Part shown: positions 48,072 to 56,996 of the stretch, piece after piece | How positions within the stretch are numbered: the stretch's first letter is position 1 | How the letters are laid out: each line of letters begins with the position of its first letter | Assembly: GCF_009602435.1 (NCBI RefSeq) | Contig: NZ_VZDQ01000024.1 | Location: 124,001-188,000 of the forward strand | From: Sediminibacillus terrae | GTDB taxonomy: Bacteria; Bacillota; Bacilli; Bacillales; Amphibacillaceae | DNA: 64,000 bases | Direction of reading: 5' to 3' | Made by a program: the position numbers and the translations under genes | Notes under the pieces: model-generated | Database searches by the model: none | What the model was told of the DNA's origin: nothing | Seen by the model: only the letters and a program-made list of their open reading frames with translations

Positions 48072-49195
48072 AGTCTCCGATGGACCTGCCGTTCTATCCG
48101 ATTCGATTCTAAGGCCTGCCAATCGATGTCATACCCAATACCAGGAATATCTTTTAACGCGATCCCACCATTTTGCAGCATAACCGGCGGTGTAATGATA
48201 TCCCGGTGCCAATAGCGGTCCGATGCAGAAATATCACCAGGATACAAAAACTGCGGCAAACTAGCTATGGCAATATTATGGGCCCGCCCCACACCTGCTT
48301 CCAGCATCCCTCCGCACCAAACAGGTATGTTATTTTCCTGGCAGAAGTCATGTATTTTTTTCGTTTCGCTCAGACCACCGACCCGCCCGATTTTAAGATT
48401 GATTACCCGGCAGCTTCCCAGTCCGACGGCAGCCCTCGCGTCTGTCAGGGAATTGATGCTTTCATCCAGGCATATCGGTGTATCCAGCTTGCTTTGCAAA
48501 ATGGAATGTTCATAAATGTCATCGTGTCCAAGCGGTTGTTCGATCATCGTCAGGTTGAATTCATCCAGCCGTTTTAAGATATCGATATCTTTCAATGTAT
48601 AGGCAGAATTTGCATCGGCCATCAGTTGGATGTCGGGAAAATGGCGGCGAACTTCGCGAAGGACTTCTACATCCATTCCGGGTTTGATTTTCAATTTTAT
48701 CCGCTTATAGCCTTCCTCCAGATGGTCTTCCATGACAGTAAGCAAGTTGGAAATGGATGGTTGGATTCCAATACTGACACCGGATTCTATTCGGCTTCGC
48801 CCTCCGCCCAACGCAGCCGCAAGCGAAATTTCCTGACGCTTGGCAAATAAGTCCCAAACCGCTCCTTCCACTGCTGCCTTTGCCATGTTGTTGCGACGAA
48901 TCACCGAAAAGCGGCTGCTGATTTCATCCGGATGGCGAATCGACTTCTTGAACAATAATGGCAATAAAAAGTCCTTGATCACATGTTCGGTTGTCGCCAC
49001 TGTTTCTTCCGTGTACCAAGGGACCGGAAAGGCGACCGACTCGCCGAACCCGCTATTCCCATTTCCGTCGACAGCTTCCACGATAAAAAAATCTTTCGTC
49101 GAAAACGTTCCGAAACTGGTTTGGAACGGATTCTTCAAATCCATGACCAGCCGGTGCAAGATGACTTTTTCTATGTAAAAAGGTTCGTTTTCCAA
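48068..49195 (-). CDS. menC: Enolase-superfamily o-succinylbenzoate synthase / N-acylamino acid racemase
   Basis: The 375-aa protein has the muconate-lactonizing-enzyme layout. Lys167 and Lys169 lie in [10 protein letters not shown], metal ligands are D194 (MADAN), E219 (IEQP) and D244 (CLDES), and Lys268 is in NLKIGRVGG. This subgroup includes o-succinylbenzoate synthase for menaquinone synthesis and N-succinylamino acid racemase; the two cannot be told apart here. No other men genes are nearby, which slightly favours a racemase or dual role. The start is TTG at 49195, eight bases after GGAGG. Confidence 0.85.
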   Translation of the reverse strand: MENEPFYIEKVILHRLVMDLKNPFQTSFGTFSTKDFFIVEAVDGNGNSGFGESVAFPVPWYTEETVATTEHVIKDFLLPLLFKKSIRHPDEISSRFSVIRRNNMAKAAVEGAVWDLFAKRQEISLAAALGGGRSRIESGVSIGIQPSISNLLTVMEDHLEEGYKRIKLKIKPGMDVEVLREVRRHFPDIQLMADANSAYTLKDIDILKRLDEFNLTMIEQPLGHDDIYEHSILQSKLDTPICLDESINSLTDARAAVGLGSCRVINLKIGRVGGLSETKKIHDFCQENNIPVWCGGMLEAGVGRAHNIAIASLPQFLYPGDISASDRYWHRDIITPPVMLQNGGIALKDIPGIGYDIDWQALESNRIERQVHRRL

Positions 49196-49554
49196 GCAGA
49201 ATGCCTCCTTCCCTTAGAGAGAATGTTCGTTGGTTTCCAGTTGGTTTTTATCGTAATACTTTGCACGCACTTTGTCTATCGACGTACCACTTCTTTCGGT
49301 CGCGAAAAAAGTGTGCTCGAAAAGTGAGCAGTGTGAATCCTGCGCTGCGGAAACACATTGCGCTATGTTTTCTATTCTTCTTTTGGAACAATGGGTTACT
49401 CTTGCCAGCAATAATGTTGATAGAGAACGTCTCTTTCCCTACAGTATGGAAACAGCACACATGAAAAACTTGCAGGAAGGACGAGGCCACTGAAAAAGTC
49501 CTTTCTAATCTAAAAGAGCTGTTCAAGTTTGTTGTTGATGCTCACGACGCTTAT
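49196..49554. other. Gene-free stretch upstream of menC
   Basis: Several short frames cross this part on both strands but none has a ribosome site or family motif. GCTGCGGAAACACATTGCGC near 49349-49368 recalls the left flank of repeat copy B (41185-41204), so repeat debris is possible. Confidence 0.35.
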
Positions 49555-49657
49555 CGATGGATGCTTGCCGCGGGCACGGCCTCAGCTAACTTGGTAAAGA
49601 AAATCACTTGACCAAGTGGATCTTCGGCTCGCGCTGTTCCCGCAGGCGTCACCATCG
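49555..49657. repeat. Dispersed intergenic hairpin repeat, copy C
   Basis: Outer arms CGATGG (49555-49560) and CCATCG (49652-49657) pair. Inside are GCCGCGGGCACGGCCTCAGCT on the left and CTTCGGCTCGCGCTGTTCCCGC on the right. An inner hairpin ACTTGGT / ACCAAGT corresponds to the inner stem of copy D. It lies between menC and pta. Confidence 0.65.
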
Positions 49658-49864
49658 AACGCTCCTCGTGGAATCAACAGAGGTAAACCGAAGAAGCGTG
49701 ATTTTCTTTGATTTATTAAAAGAAAGTCACCCTTTTTTCTTGTACCCTGAGATGGCACCAGAAGATGACGTCCTTGAACCCAGCTTGTTAGCTTACTTCC
49801 GTCGTAGTGAAACGAATCGTTAAACGAATGAAGGAATAGAGGGCACAAATCACTTGAAATTAGA

Positions 49865-49913
49865 TAAAAAGCGGCCGGTATGGAAATTAAATTCATACCG
49901 ACCGCTTTTTTAA
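49865..49913 (-). terminator. Terminator after pta
   Basis: AAAAGCGG-CGGTATG and CATACCG-CCGCTTTT enclose an 11-nt loop, followed by TTTTTATC on the minus strand. It lies about 90 bp past the pta stop. Between them a very short frame starting at 49987 (11 codons) has no convincing ribosome site. Confidence 0.85.
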
Positions 49914-50002
49914 AATTCTACTTTTCAAAGGCCTTCAGTTTATCACTGGCTTCAAAAGAACCGAGGTTCCTCTACAAGCTCTGCCATCCTATCTGTATTC
50001 TT

Positions 50003-50974
50003 TTACAGGGACTGTGCAGCCGTGATGATTGCCAGTTTGTACACATCATCCGCAACACAGCCGCGTGATAAATCGTTAACCGGCTGATTCAAACCCTGCA
50101 GGATTGGACCGACAGCATCGTAATTTCCCAGACGCTGTGCAATTTTGTATCCAATGTTTCCGGCTTCTAATCCTGGAAAGATAAAGACATTGGCATCACC
50201 GTTCAGTACGGAGTCCGGTGCCTTCTTTTCGGCTACTGCCGGAACAAAAGCCGCATCGAACTGAAATTCCCCGTCCAGTGGTAAATTAGGATTTTGTTCC
50301 TTGGCGATTTTGACCGCCTCAGCGACCTTCTCTGTTTCTTCCGACTTAGCAGACCCTTTCGTGGAAAAGCTCAACATCGCGACTCGCGGATCGATGTCGA
50401 AAAGCTCGGCAGTGTCGGCGCTGGCTGCAGCAATCTCCGCCAAGTCCTGGCTGTCCGGCGCAATGTTGATAGCGCAGTCCGCGAAAATATACTTTTCTTC
50501 TTCTTTCACCATGATAAATACGCCAGAAGTTTTCTTGATTCCCGGCTTCGTTTTAATGATTTGCAAAGCAGGGCGAACAGTGTCTGCAGTTGAATGGGCC
50601 GCTCCGCTGACCAGTCCGTCAGCTTTCCCCATATATACAAGCATCGTACCGAAGTAGTTTTCATCGAGGAGCATTTCCCTCGCCTGCTCTTCCGTGTTTT
50701 TCCCTTTACGACGTTCGACGAAGCTTGCCACCATTTCATCAAATGCAGCATAACTTTGCGGGTCGATTATTTCAGAACCCGATACGTCCACTTGAAGCTC
50801 TTGTGCTTTCTGTACTACTTTTTCTTCATTTCCAATTAATACAGGTTTCAAGATACCTTCAGCTCCAAGTTGACTGGCAGCAGTCAAGATGCGTTCGTCC
50901 AAGCCTTCAGGAAATACAATCCGCTTGCTATCCGACTTCACTTTATCTTTTAAACCTACAAATAAATCACTCAT
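50003..50974 (-). CDS. pta: Phosphate acetyltransferase
   Basis: It converts acetyl-CoA and phosphate to acetyl phosphate in overflow metabolism. The 323-aa short form shows SGAAHSTADTVRPALQ near 122-137, PDSQDLAEIAAASADTA near 174, and GLEAGNIGYKIAQRLG near 272. GGAGG precedes the ATG. In B. subtilis pta is a CcpA-activated gene; I saw no convincing cre in the 295 bp to hemQ. It is divergent from hemQ, as in B. subtilis (ywfJ/ywfI). Confidence 0.96.
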   Translation of the reverse strand: MSDLFVGLKDKVKSDSKRIVFPEGLDERILTAASQLGAEGILKPVLIGNEEKVVQKAQELQVDVSGSEIIDPQSYAAFDEMVASFVERRKGKNTEEQAREMLLDENYFGTMLVYMGKADGLVSGAAHSTADTVRPALQIIKTKPGIKKTSGVFIMVKEEEKYIFADCAINIAPDSQDLAEIAAASADTAELFDIDPRVAMLSFSTKGSAKSEETEKVAEAVKIAKEQNPNLPLDGEFQFDAAFVPAVAEKKAPDSVLNGDANVFIFPGLEAGNIGYKIAQRLGNYDAVGPILQGLNQPVNDLSRGCVADDVYKLAIITAAQSL

Positions 50975-51269
50975 TCAAAAACCTCCAACATTCATTCTGT
51001 TATACATGATACGCTTTTTCCTGTATAAATGAAAGCCTTCTGTTTCGAAAATTACCATGCAAACCTTATCATGTCCCCATTTATGTCCAAATGATGACAC
51101 TTGCGCCCGATAATCTTTTCGAAGCCTTGGAATGACACCCCAAATCTTTTGCGAGACAAGGGGTTTGTCTGATTTTGCCAATGAAAGCTGTCCGGGTTTC
51201 CGTTAATGATTATCTTTCCCTAATTATGTTATATTAAAAACATACTTTACCTTGAAGGAGTGACCTACT

Positions 51270-52019
51270 ATGCCAGAAGCAGTTGAGACAATGGACGGCT
51301 GGTATTGTTTACATGATTTACGTACTATTGACTGGACTTCGTGGAAGCTTGCCACAAGTGACGAACGACAAGCTGCCATCCACGAATTTCAGCAGCTCCT
51401 AGAAAAGTGGGAGCAAGTCGAACAAAATCGCAACGGCAGCCATGCCTTATATACAATAGTCGGCCAAAAAGCTGATTTTCTGTTAATGCTGTTACGCCCG
51501 ACTTTGGAGGAATTGAATCAAATCGAAACGGAATTCAATAAAAGCAAGCTAGCTGAATTCACAAAGCCTGCTTATTCTTATGTATCAGTCGTCGAGCTTT
51601 CCAAGTACAGACCAAGCAAGGACGGCGAAGATCCCGAACAAAAGCCGGAAACCCAGGCCAGGCTGAAACCGACGCTTCCAAAATGGCAGTACATCTGCTT
51701 CTATCCAATGGACAAGCGCCGGCAGGGCGACGACAACTGGTATATGCTTCCGTTTGAAGATCGCGGCAAGCTGATGTACGAGCATAGTAAAACCGGCAGA
51801 AAGTATGCGGGGAAAATCCGGCAAATCATCACAGGATCCATGGGATTGGATGATTGGGAATGGGGCGTTACTTTATTCGCCCACGATTCACTGGAAATCA
51901 AAAAGCTCGTGTATGAAATGCGCTTTGACGAAGTAAGCGCCCGCTACGGCGAATTCGGCGCCTTCTACGTCGGCAGCATTTTGACTCCTGAACAAATACC
52001 ATCTTTCCTGCAAGTGTAA
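51270..52019 (+). CDS. hemQ: Coproheme decarboxylase HemQ
   Basis: HemQ converts Fe-coproporphyrin III to heme b in the Gram-positive heme pathway. The 249-aa chlorite-dismutase-fold protein has the catalytic Y145 in FYPMDKRR and the proximal heme ligand H172 in [12 protein letters not shown]. The distal position corresponds to the Gln-bearing Firmicute type in the C-terminal half. TGAAGGAG precedes the ATG. It is divergent from pta. Confidence 0.96.
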   Translation: MPEAVETMDGWYCLHDLRTIDWTSWKLATSDERQAAIHEFQQLLEKWEQVEQNRNGSHALYTIVGQKADFLLMLLRPTLEELNQIETEFNKSKLAEFTKPAYSYVSVVELSKYRPSKDGEDPEQKPETQARLKPTLPKWQYICFYPMDKRRQGDDNWYMLPFEDRGKLMYEHSKTGRKYAGKIRQIITGSMGLDDWEWGVTLFAHDSLEIKKLVYEMRFDEVSARYGEFGAFYVGSILTPEQIPSFLQV

Positions 52020-52101
52020 AATAATCCCGAAAGCCCTAGTCAACCTATCCTTGTGATAAAAAAGACTAGCAGCCGGGATAAAAGCATAGTGCCATTACAA
52101 T

Positions 52102-52138
52102 AACCGAACGATATTCAAAATCGTTCGGTTTTTTATTT
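52102..52138 (+). terminator. Terminator after hemQ
   Basis: AACCGAACGAT (52102-52112) and ATCGTTCGGTT (52120-52130) pair perfectly around a 7-nt loop, followed by TTTTATTT. Confidence 0.92.
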
Positions 52139-52197
52139 AGAAAAAAGCAAACCGTTCTCTACCCTTCTCTTATACATTGTGAAACGCTCCACTCCGC

Positions 52198-52307
52198 CAA
52201 GGTGCTTCGCTTTCCGCGGGCACGGCTTCAGCTAACTTGGCAAAGAATAACGCTTTGCCAAGTGGATCTTCAGCTCGTGCTCATCCCGCTGGAGTCTACG
52301 CACCTTG
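52198..52307. repeat. Dispersed intergenic hairpin repeat, copy D
   Basis: Outer arms CAAGGTGC (52198-52205) and GCACCTTG (52300-52307) pair. Inside are TTCGCTTTCCGCGGGCACGG and, on the right, TTCAGCTCGTGCT and CCCGCTGGAGTCTACG. The inner stem ACTTGGCAAAG / CTTTGCCAAGT is a perfect 11-bp hairpin with a 7-nt loop. This is the best-preserved copy. From 52308 to 52645 nothing else is recognised. Confidence 0.8.
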
Positions 52308-52645
52308 CCTCCGTTGATAGAGATACTTTTTATTCTGGTGAGCTTTCCGTTTTGTCTTTGCTGTTACGAAAGCGAAGTATCTGGCCCAACAACAGTGTGA
52401 CCATGCTTTTTCTCGGTCTTTTATTAAAAATGGTTAATTTCGCATGAGTTGATTCTTACTCCATCTTATCGCATAACATATATCGCTCAAAACATTGGTT
52501 AGAGCTTTTCAATTGTTGATCTCGCTATTAAATGTCTAAATTTCTTGATTCATGTTCGAAAAAAGAATGATAGACGAGTCAAGCAAATGCTTATTTCAGC
52601 GTATAAAGTCTAGTTACCCAAGGCGAGAAATTTAAAGCTATCAAA

Positions 52646-52921
52646 TTACTTTTCTGTCGTAATATATCCATCGTCTTTAAGTCTTGTGATTTTACAATTT
52701 TCAAGGGTTTCAAATTCGTTCAGTCTTTCTTCAATTGTCTTGTTATTACTATCCTTGAATAAGTCTTCTCTGTCATAGTGCTGAAAAGTTTAGTGTTTAG
52801 TCTATCCATTTCTGGAGTGAAGAAATGCACTACCTTAATGTGAGGGCCGAGTAAAAGAGCTCCAGCGCTAACGCCTAATAAAGTCATTGTAAAAACCGTT
52901 GGATGTTAATAATAATTTCAA
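52646..52921 (-). pseudogene. Decayed peptidase S51 (dipeptidase E-like) gene
   Basis: Three pieces in different registers read in order on the minus strand. TTG at 52921 starts KLLLTSNGFYNDFI, the family N-terminus. A large internal deletion then joins it to GVSAGALLLGPHIK with HFFTPEMD, which holds the nucleophile serine in SAG. After a second break comes HYDREDLFKDSNNKTIEERL, ending at the stop at 52646. A whole gene would be about 200 codons; less than half remains. Peptidase S51 proteins cleave short acidic peptides. It lies between repeat copies D and E. Confidence 0.75.
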
Positions 52922-53084
52922 TGCACTCAATCCTGTTCTCAATTAAATTCTTGGTACATCCTTATTTTAACAAAAAATGACGGGAGCCCTTTTTAATTTA
53001 ATTATGTTTTCACCAATCTTTGAAAACTCCTTTGTTAAAACGGCATCTTTCCATTCTAAAGTCAGGACACTGTAACTAAGCGAA

Positions 53085-53198
53085 GGCAAGATGCGGAGAC
53101 TCCTACGGGAACAGCACGAGCTGAAAATCCCGCAAGAAAGCGCCTTTTGCTTTCTGAGGAAGTTGAAGCCGTGCCCGTGGAAAGCGCAGTATCTTGCC
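53085..53198. repeat. Dispersed intergenic hairpin repeat, copy E (inverted)
   Basis: Outer arms GGCAAGATGC (53085-53094) and GTATCTTGCC (53189-53198) pair with one wobble. The element is inverted relative to copy D: it reads GGAGACTCCTACGGGA, AGCACGAGCTGAAA, then GAAGCCGTGCCCGTGGAAAG. The inner stem AAGAAAGC / GCTTTCT differs in sequence from copy D but keeps the hairpin. Confidence 0.75.
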
Positions 53199-53376
53199 GT
53201 AGCGTTGACAAGCACTCATTAAACAAAAGAAGGAAAGGAAGTCTAAGCTTTCTTTCGCTGTTTCTTCTATTATGTAAACAACAAATTTATTATTCCGTTT
53301 TGGAAACATTCTAACTCGTTGTTTTTTGCCCGCATTATTCTCCCCCTTCTCCTTTTCACCTTTCCTTTCTTTTTGG

Positions 53377-53406
53377 TCATATAGATTTTGTCCACGACAT
53401 ACGTAT
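53377..53406 (+). promoter_or_regulatory. Possible sigma-E promoter upstream of gerQ
   Basis: TCATATA (53377-53383) and CATACGTAT (53398-53406) are 14 bp apart, near the sigma-E pattern (kmATATT, CATACAnT). gerQ is a mother-cell gene in B. subtilis. The distance to the start codon (about 240 bp) is long, so this is tentative. Confidence 0.35.
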
Positions 53407-53644
53407 ATCTATTAGAGAGCATTGGCAGTGACGAAAATTCTCTCGTTCGCATCAAGAAAGAGGTGACATCTTATAGCCATCACTGAGCATAACGAGAAAG
53501 ACACGGATTTCATGCGGGAGGTATAGTTTTTATACGCTGCTCTGTCGGAGTATGGCGGGAAGTGCACGGGAACATAGAATGGTTTTCTTACAGGCCTGGG
53601 CCTGAATAAATATCGAGTGGATGATGAAGGGAGAGGTTCGCAAG

Positions 53645-54205
53645 ATGAGTAAAGATAAAAGACAAATGCCTTCTGGAGCACAAGGAAGCAGCAGTGCCGG
53701 TTATCCATCACAAGGACAGCAAAGCTATGGATACGGGCAGACACCCGGCGGCTATTATTATCCGCAGCAAATGATGCAAGGTGCCCAACAGGGGTATTAT
53801 CCGGGGATGCAGGGGATGCAGGGGATGCAGGGAATGCCGCAGCAGCAAATGCAGCCACCGCAGCAAGCGCCTCAGCAGCAGCAAACTGCAGGCGTTTCGG
53901 ATATTCCCGGCATGCTGCCGACCGAGCAGTCCTATATTGAAAATATATTACGGCTCAACCGCGGCAAACGGGCTACCGTCTACATGACATTCGAAAACAA
54001 TGATCGCTGGAATGCCATGATATTCAAAGGCATCATCGAAGCTGCGGGAAGGGATCATTTAATACTTAGCGATCCGGAAACGAACCGCCGGTATCTGCTT
54101 CTCATGGTTTACTTGGATTACATCACCTTTCCGGAGGAAATCAATTATACCTATCCATACGGCGGTGGTTCCGGTCAGGCAGCCACTTACCAGCCACGGC
54201 GCTGA
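53645..54205 (+). CDS. gerQ: Spore coat protein GerQ
   Basis: GerQ keeps the cortex-lytic enzyme CwlJ in the spore coat and is cross-linked by transglutaminase. The 186-aa protein has a Gln/Gly/Tyr/Pro-rich N-terminal half (residues 1-92) and a conserved C-terminal domain with SYIENILRLNRGKRATVYMT and YLDYITFPEEINYTYPYGG. Residues near 55-65 are a GMQ tripeptide repeat coded by tandem 9-bp units. ATG at 53645 has GGGAGAGG eight bases upstream. Position beside ywdK and ywdI fits B. subtilis ywdL. Confidence 0.93.
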   Translation: MSKDKRQMPSGAQGSSSAGYPSQGQQSYGYGQTPGGYYYPQQMMQGAQQGYYPGMQGMQGMQGMPQQQMQPPQQAPQQQQTAGVSDIPGMLPTEQSYIENILRLNRGKRATVYMTFENNDRWNAMIFKGIIEAAGRDHLILSDPETNRRYLLLMVYLDYITFPEEINYTYPYGGGSGQAATYQPRR

Positions 54206-54361
54206 CAGTTCGATGTCACAAGTGGAACGTGACTGTTCATTCTTTATCCTCACTATAAAACCCTTGCAGGTTTTTAGCATGCAAGGGTTTCTTCTGCTGA
54301 CGAAAGCCAGCAACACGTATTGTCGATATTCAATCACACGGAAAAAAGGAGGCCTTGCCTA

Positions 54362-54616
54362 GTGAAGCATCCCTATAAAAAATTCTTTCAATTGCAGCTG
54401 CTCATGATGGGACTTGCCTTGATTCTAGGGGTGATCGCACTTGTCAAAGCAAGCCTGTTCATGATAATCGCAGCGTTCTATTTCCTGGCTTTCAGCTTTA
54501 TTTTTGAAGGACTTGCCGAGCATAAAAAACAACATACCCTTCCATTCGCTCAACAAATGGCCAGGGCTTTTTTCATCCTTGTGCTTATCAGTTATTTGGC
54601 GATCATATTAATTTAA
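54362..54616 (+). CDS. Small two-segment membrane protein
   Basis: The 84-aa protein has hydrophobic segments at about 10-28 and 32-48 and a third near 65-84, with a short His/Lys loop (EHKKQHTLP). I do not recognise a family. The start is GTG at 54362, nine bases after AAAAGGAGG. Its stop overlaps the stop of the convergent ywdK gene by 14 bp. It stands in the gerQ-ywdK gap. Confidence 0.65.
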   Translation: MKHPYKKFFQLQLLMMGLALILGVIALVKASLFMIIAAFYFLAFSFIFEGLAEHKKQHTLPFAQQMARAFFILVLISYLAIILI

Positions 54617-54971
54617 TCGCAGCATATCCGAGGACGATCCAGCCAGCCAGGAAAGCCAACCCGCCCAACGGAGTGACCATGGCAAAAAACTTGACGCTTG
54701 TCGTCGCGTAAACATATAAACTTCCCGAGAACAGGACGATGCCCACAAAGAACAACCATCCAGCCGTGGACAGACTGGCCGCTTGAAAGCGGCTGGCCAG
54801 CAGTCCGGTAACGAGCAACGCCATTGTATGGAACATTTGATAATTTACGGCCTTCTCCCATGTGGACAAAGCTTTTTCGGAAATCTTCCCTTCCAGCCCA
54901 TGAGTCCCGAACGCTCCCAGGGCTACTGCCAGAAAACCATTGATAACGCCAAAAATCAGAAACAATTTCAT
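54603..54971 (-). CDS. ywdK: DUF423 membrane protein YwdK
   Basis: The 122-aa protein has four hydrophobic segments and the DUF423 signatures LGAFGTHGLEGKIS near 18-31, NYQMFHTMALL near 43-53 and TPLGGLAFLAGW near 100. The function is unknown. ATG at 54971 has AGAGGTG six bases upstream, better than the GTG at 54980. It follows ywdI by 14 bp, so both are in one operon, as in B. subtilis. Confidence 0.9.
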   Translation of the reverse strand: MKLFLIFGVINGFLAVALGAFGTHGLEGKISEKALSTWEKAVNYQMFHTMALLVTGLLASRFQAASLSTAGWLFFVGIVLFSGSLYVYATTSVKFFAMVTPLGGLAFLAGWIVLGYAAIKLI

Positions 54972-54985
54972 TATTTTCACCTCTG

Positions 54986-55273
54986 TTAAAAGTCAAAAAT
55001 CGAATTGCCGTTTGCTTCTCCATGATCTGCCGTTTGCTTTCCGGCAGATTGGATTCCTGATGACCCAGTCTTTCCAGTGTGCATACCGCCCATCATTTTC
55101 GCCAATTCCTGTTCCGGTCCGGCTTCAGCATTGCCTTCTTCCAGCATTAAGTCGCATAACATACGCACCGCACGGACATGCTCTCTCACAGCTGCAGTTT
55201 GATCGTTATTCGCCAGAGCTTCCTGCAATTCACTCATCATTTTCGTCAAAACGGACTGATTGGAAATTGCCAT
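54986..55273 (-). CDS. ywdI: YwdI family protein (DUF5327)
   Basis: The 95-aa protein begins MAISNQSVLTKMMSELQEAL and continues with a helix VREHVRAVRMLCDLML, the pattern of bacillar YwdI. A Gly/Ser/Gln-rich tail follows and ends in SIFDF. Its function is unknown. AGAAGGAGGG precedes the ATG at 55273; a longer reading to 55315 has no site. It is the first gene of ywdI-ywdK. Confidence 0.8.
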   Translation of the reverse strand: MAISNQSVLTKMMSELQEALANNDQTAAVREHVRAVRMLCDLMLEEGNAEAGPEQELAKMMGGMHTGKTGSSGIQSAGKQTADHGEANGNSIFDF

Positions 55274-55367
55274 GGAATCCCTCCTTCTATTTCCCAAGTA
55301 GACTAGCCGTATCAACGAACTGCCGATAGCTACTTCTTTATTATTGCTTCAACCAACTAAGTATAAC

Positions 55368-55410
55368 ATGGAAGGAGGCTTCGCTTCACTTCCCCCGTCC
55401 TTCCATGACC
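55368..55410 (-). terminator. Terminator after the sodium symporter gene
   Basis: CATGGAAGGA and TCCTTCCATG pair over 10 bp around a long loop, followed by TTATACTT on the minus strand. It sits just past the stop codon at 55416. Confidence 0.6.
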
Positions 55411-55415
55411 ATTCC

Positions 55416-56759
55416 CTACAAAACACCAAGGGCATTCAAGAAGATCAGCAAAATGATCACAGGTGCAAAGTATTTTACAATCACATACCACCAATGGCCC
55501 ACCGTAGCATGCTGCAAATCCGCGGCAGTCAATGCGTCCATTTTATTGAAATACCATCCGATGAACATCGCCATCACCAGACCGCCGATCGGAAGAAAAA
55601 TGTTGGAAGCTACATAATCCATGGAATCCATGATGTTAAGCTGACCGATTGGCGTGAAGCCTGACCAAGCTCCCATTCCCAGGGAAGCGCCGATTCCCAA
55701 GACAAAGATCACTATCCCGGTAATGATGGCGGCCAGTTTACGGCTCCATTTAAAGGAACGCATCAGATAGGCTACCGGCACCTCCAGCAAAGAAACAGAT
55801 GAAGAGACTGCAGCAAGGGTCAACGACAAGAAAAACAGGATTCCTACAATCCCGCCAAATGGAATTTGGCTGAATATATCCGGGAGGGTGATAAACACAA
55901 GCACAGGACCAGAGTCTGGTTCAATACCAAAGGCAAATACCGCCGGGAAGATGACGACCCCGGAGATAACAGCGAAGAAGGTATCCATCAAACCGATACC
56001 GACAGTTGCTCCCGGGAGCTTGTGGTGATCTCCAAGATAGCTTCCATATGTCATCATGACTCCGACTCCTAAACTAAGGGAGAAAAACGCCTGTCCGAGG
56101 GCGGCAATATAAACAGATGGATCGCTGAGTACACTCCAATCAGGTTGAAACAAAAAACGCATCCCTTCCATCGCACCATCCAACGACAAGCTGAAGCCGG
56201 CAAGGATGATCAATAACACAGCCAATGCCGGCATGAAAATTTTGTTCGCAAGCTCGATGCCCTTTTTGATCCCCGTCAAAACAATCGCAATGGTCAGCAC
56301 CATGAAAATGGCGTGCCACAACAAAGGCTGTGCAGTGGAAGAGGTGAACATCTCGAAGGCTGCACCATAACCTTGCTCTGGTACCGTAAAAAATTGACCT
56401 GTTAGATAATTCCAAAAATAATACATGGACCAGCCTGCCACCACACTGTAAAACCCTAAAATCAAAAGCGCTCCAAAGACTCCAAGAAAACCTGCCAAAT
56501 ACCATGGCTTTCGGGGAGCGAGTGTCCGGTAAGACCCGACCACGTCACTTTTTGCCTTGCGGCCGATACTGACTTCGGCGAGCAATAATGGTATGCCGAT
56601 AATGACAATGCTCGCAAGATACAAAATCAAAAAGGCTCCGCCGCCATTTTCGCCGGCTACATAAGAGAAACGCCAAATGTTGCCCAGTCCGACAGCAGAA
56701 CCCATCGCTGCAAGCATGAAACCGAGTTTCGATGCCCAGCTTTCCCTTGTGGAATTCAT
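55416..56759 (-). CDS. Sodium-dependent neurotransmitter-symporter family transporter
   Basis: This LeuT/SNF-type protein of 447 residues imports an amino acid or similar solute with Na+. The N-terminal signature WASKLGFMLAAMGSAVGLGN and IWRFSYVAGENGGGAF carries the sodium and substrate site of TM1-TM2, and about eleven to twelve membrane segments follow. The substrate cannot be read. ATG at 56759 has AAAGGAG seven bases upstream; the ORF opens further to 56783 without a site. It is monocistronic between ywdI and ywaF. Confidence 0.93.
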   Translation of the reverse strand: MNSTRESWASKLGFMLAAMGSAVGLGNIWRFSYVAGENGGGAFLILYLASIVIIGIPLLLAEVSIGRKAKSDVVGSYRTLAPRKPWYLAGFLGVFGALLILGFYSVVAGWSMYYFWNYLTGQFFTVPEQGYGAAFEMFTSSTAQPLLWHAIFMVLTIAIVLTGIKKGIELANKIFMPALAVLLIILAGFSLSLDGAMEGMRFLFQPDWSVLSDPSVYIAALGQAFFSLSLGVGVMMTYGSYLGDHHKLPGATVGIGLMDTFFAVISGVVIFPAVFAFGIEPDSGPVLVFITLPDIFSQIPFGGIVGILFFLSLTLAAVSSSVSLLEVPVAYLMRSFKWSRKLAAIITGIVIFVLGIGASLGMGAWSGFTPIGQLNIMDSMDYVASNIFLPIGGLVMAMFIGWYFNKMDALTAADLQHATVGHWWYVIVKYFAPVIILLIFLNALGVL

Positions 56760-56996
56760 GGTCCAACTCCTTTCCGTATCCATCTTTTTTGTTTTATGAG
56801 CTGGCCAAAAACTCCAGCCCGTTTTTTTCTACGCCGATTCATGTGCGTTTTTTAAACATACTTTCCTATCATAATAAAAAACATTTCTTAATACAATAAC
56901 GCGAGGAAAACAAGTTTTCAACAGGAATTTCCTTGGATGTCCCTGGTATATTATGCTAGTTTGGTAGAGAGCTAGATGCAGAAGGAGGAATGACGG

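Noticed and set aside
49912-50002. Possible tRNA or tiny gene after pta (MAELVEEPRFF, then a shifted frame)
   Set aside because: It does not fold as a tRNA, the ribosome site is poor and the frame is broken after 11 codons.
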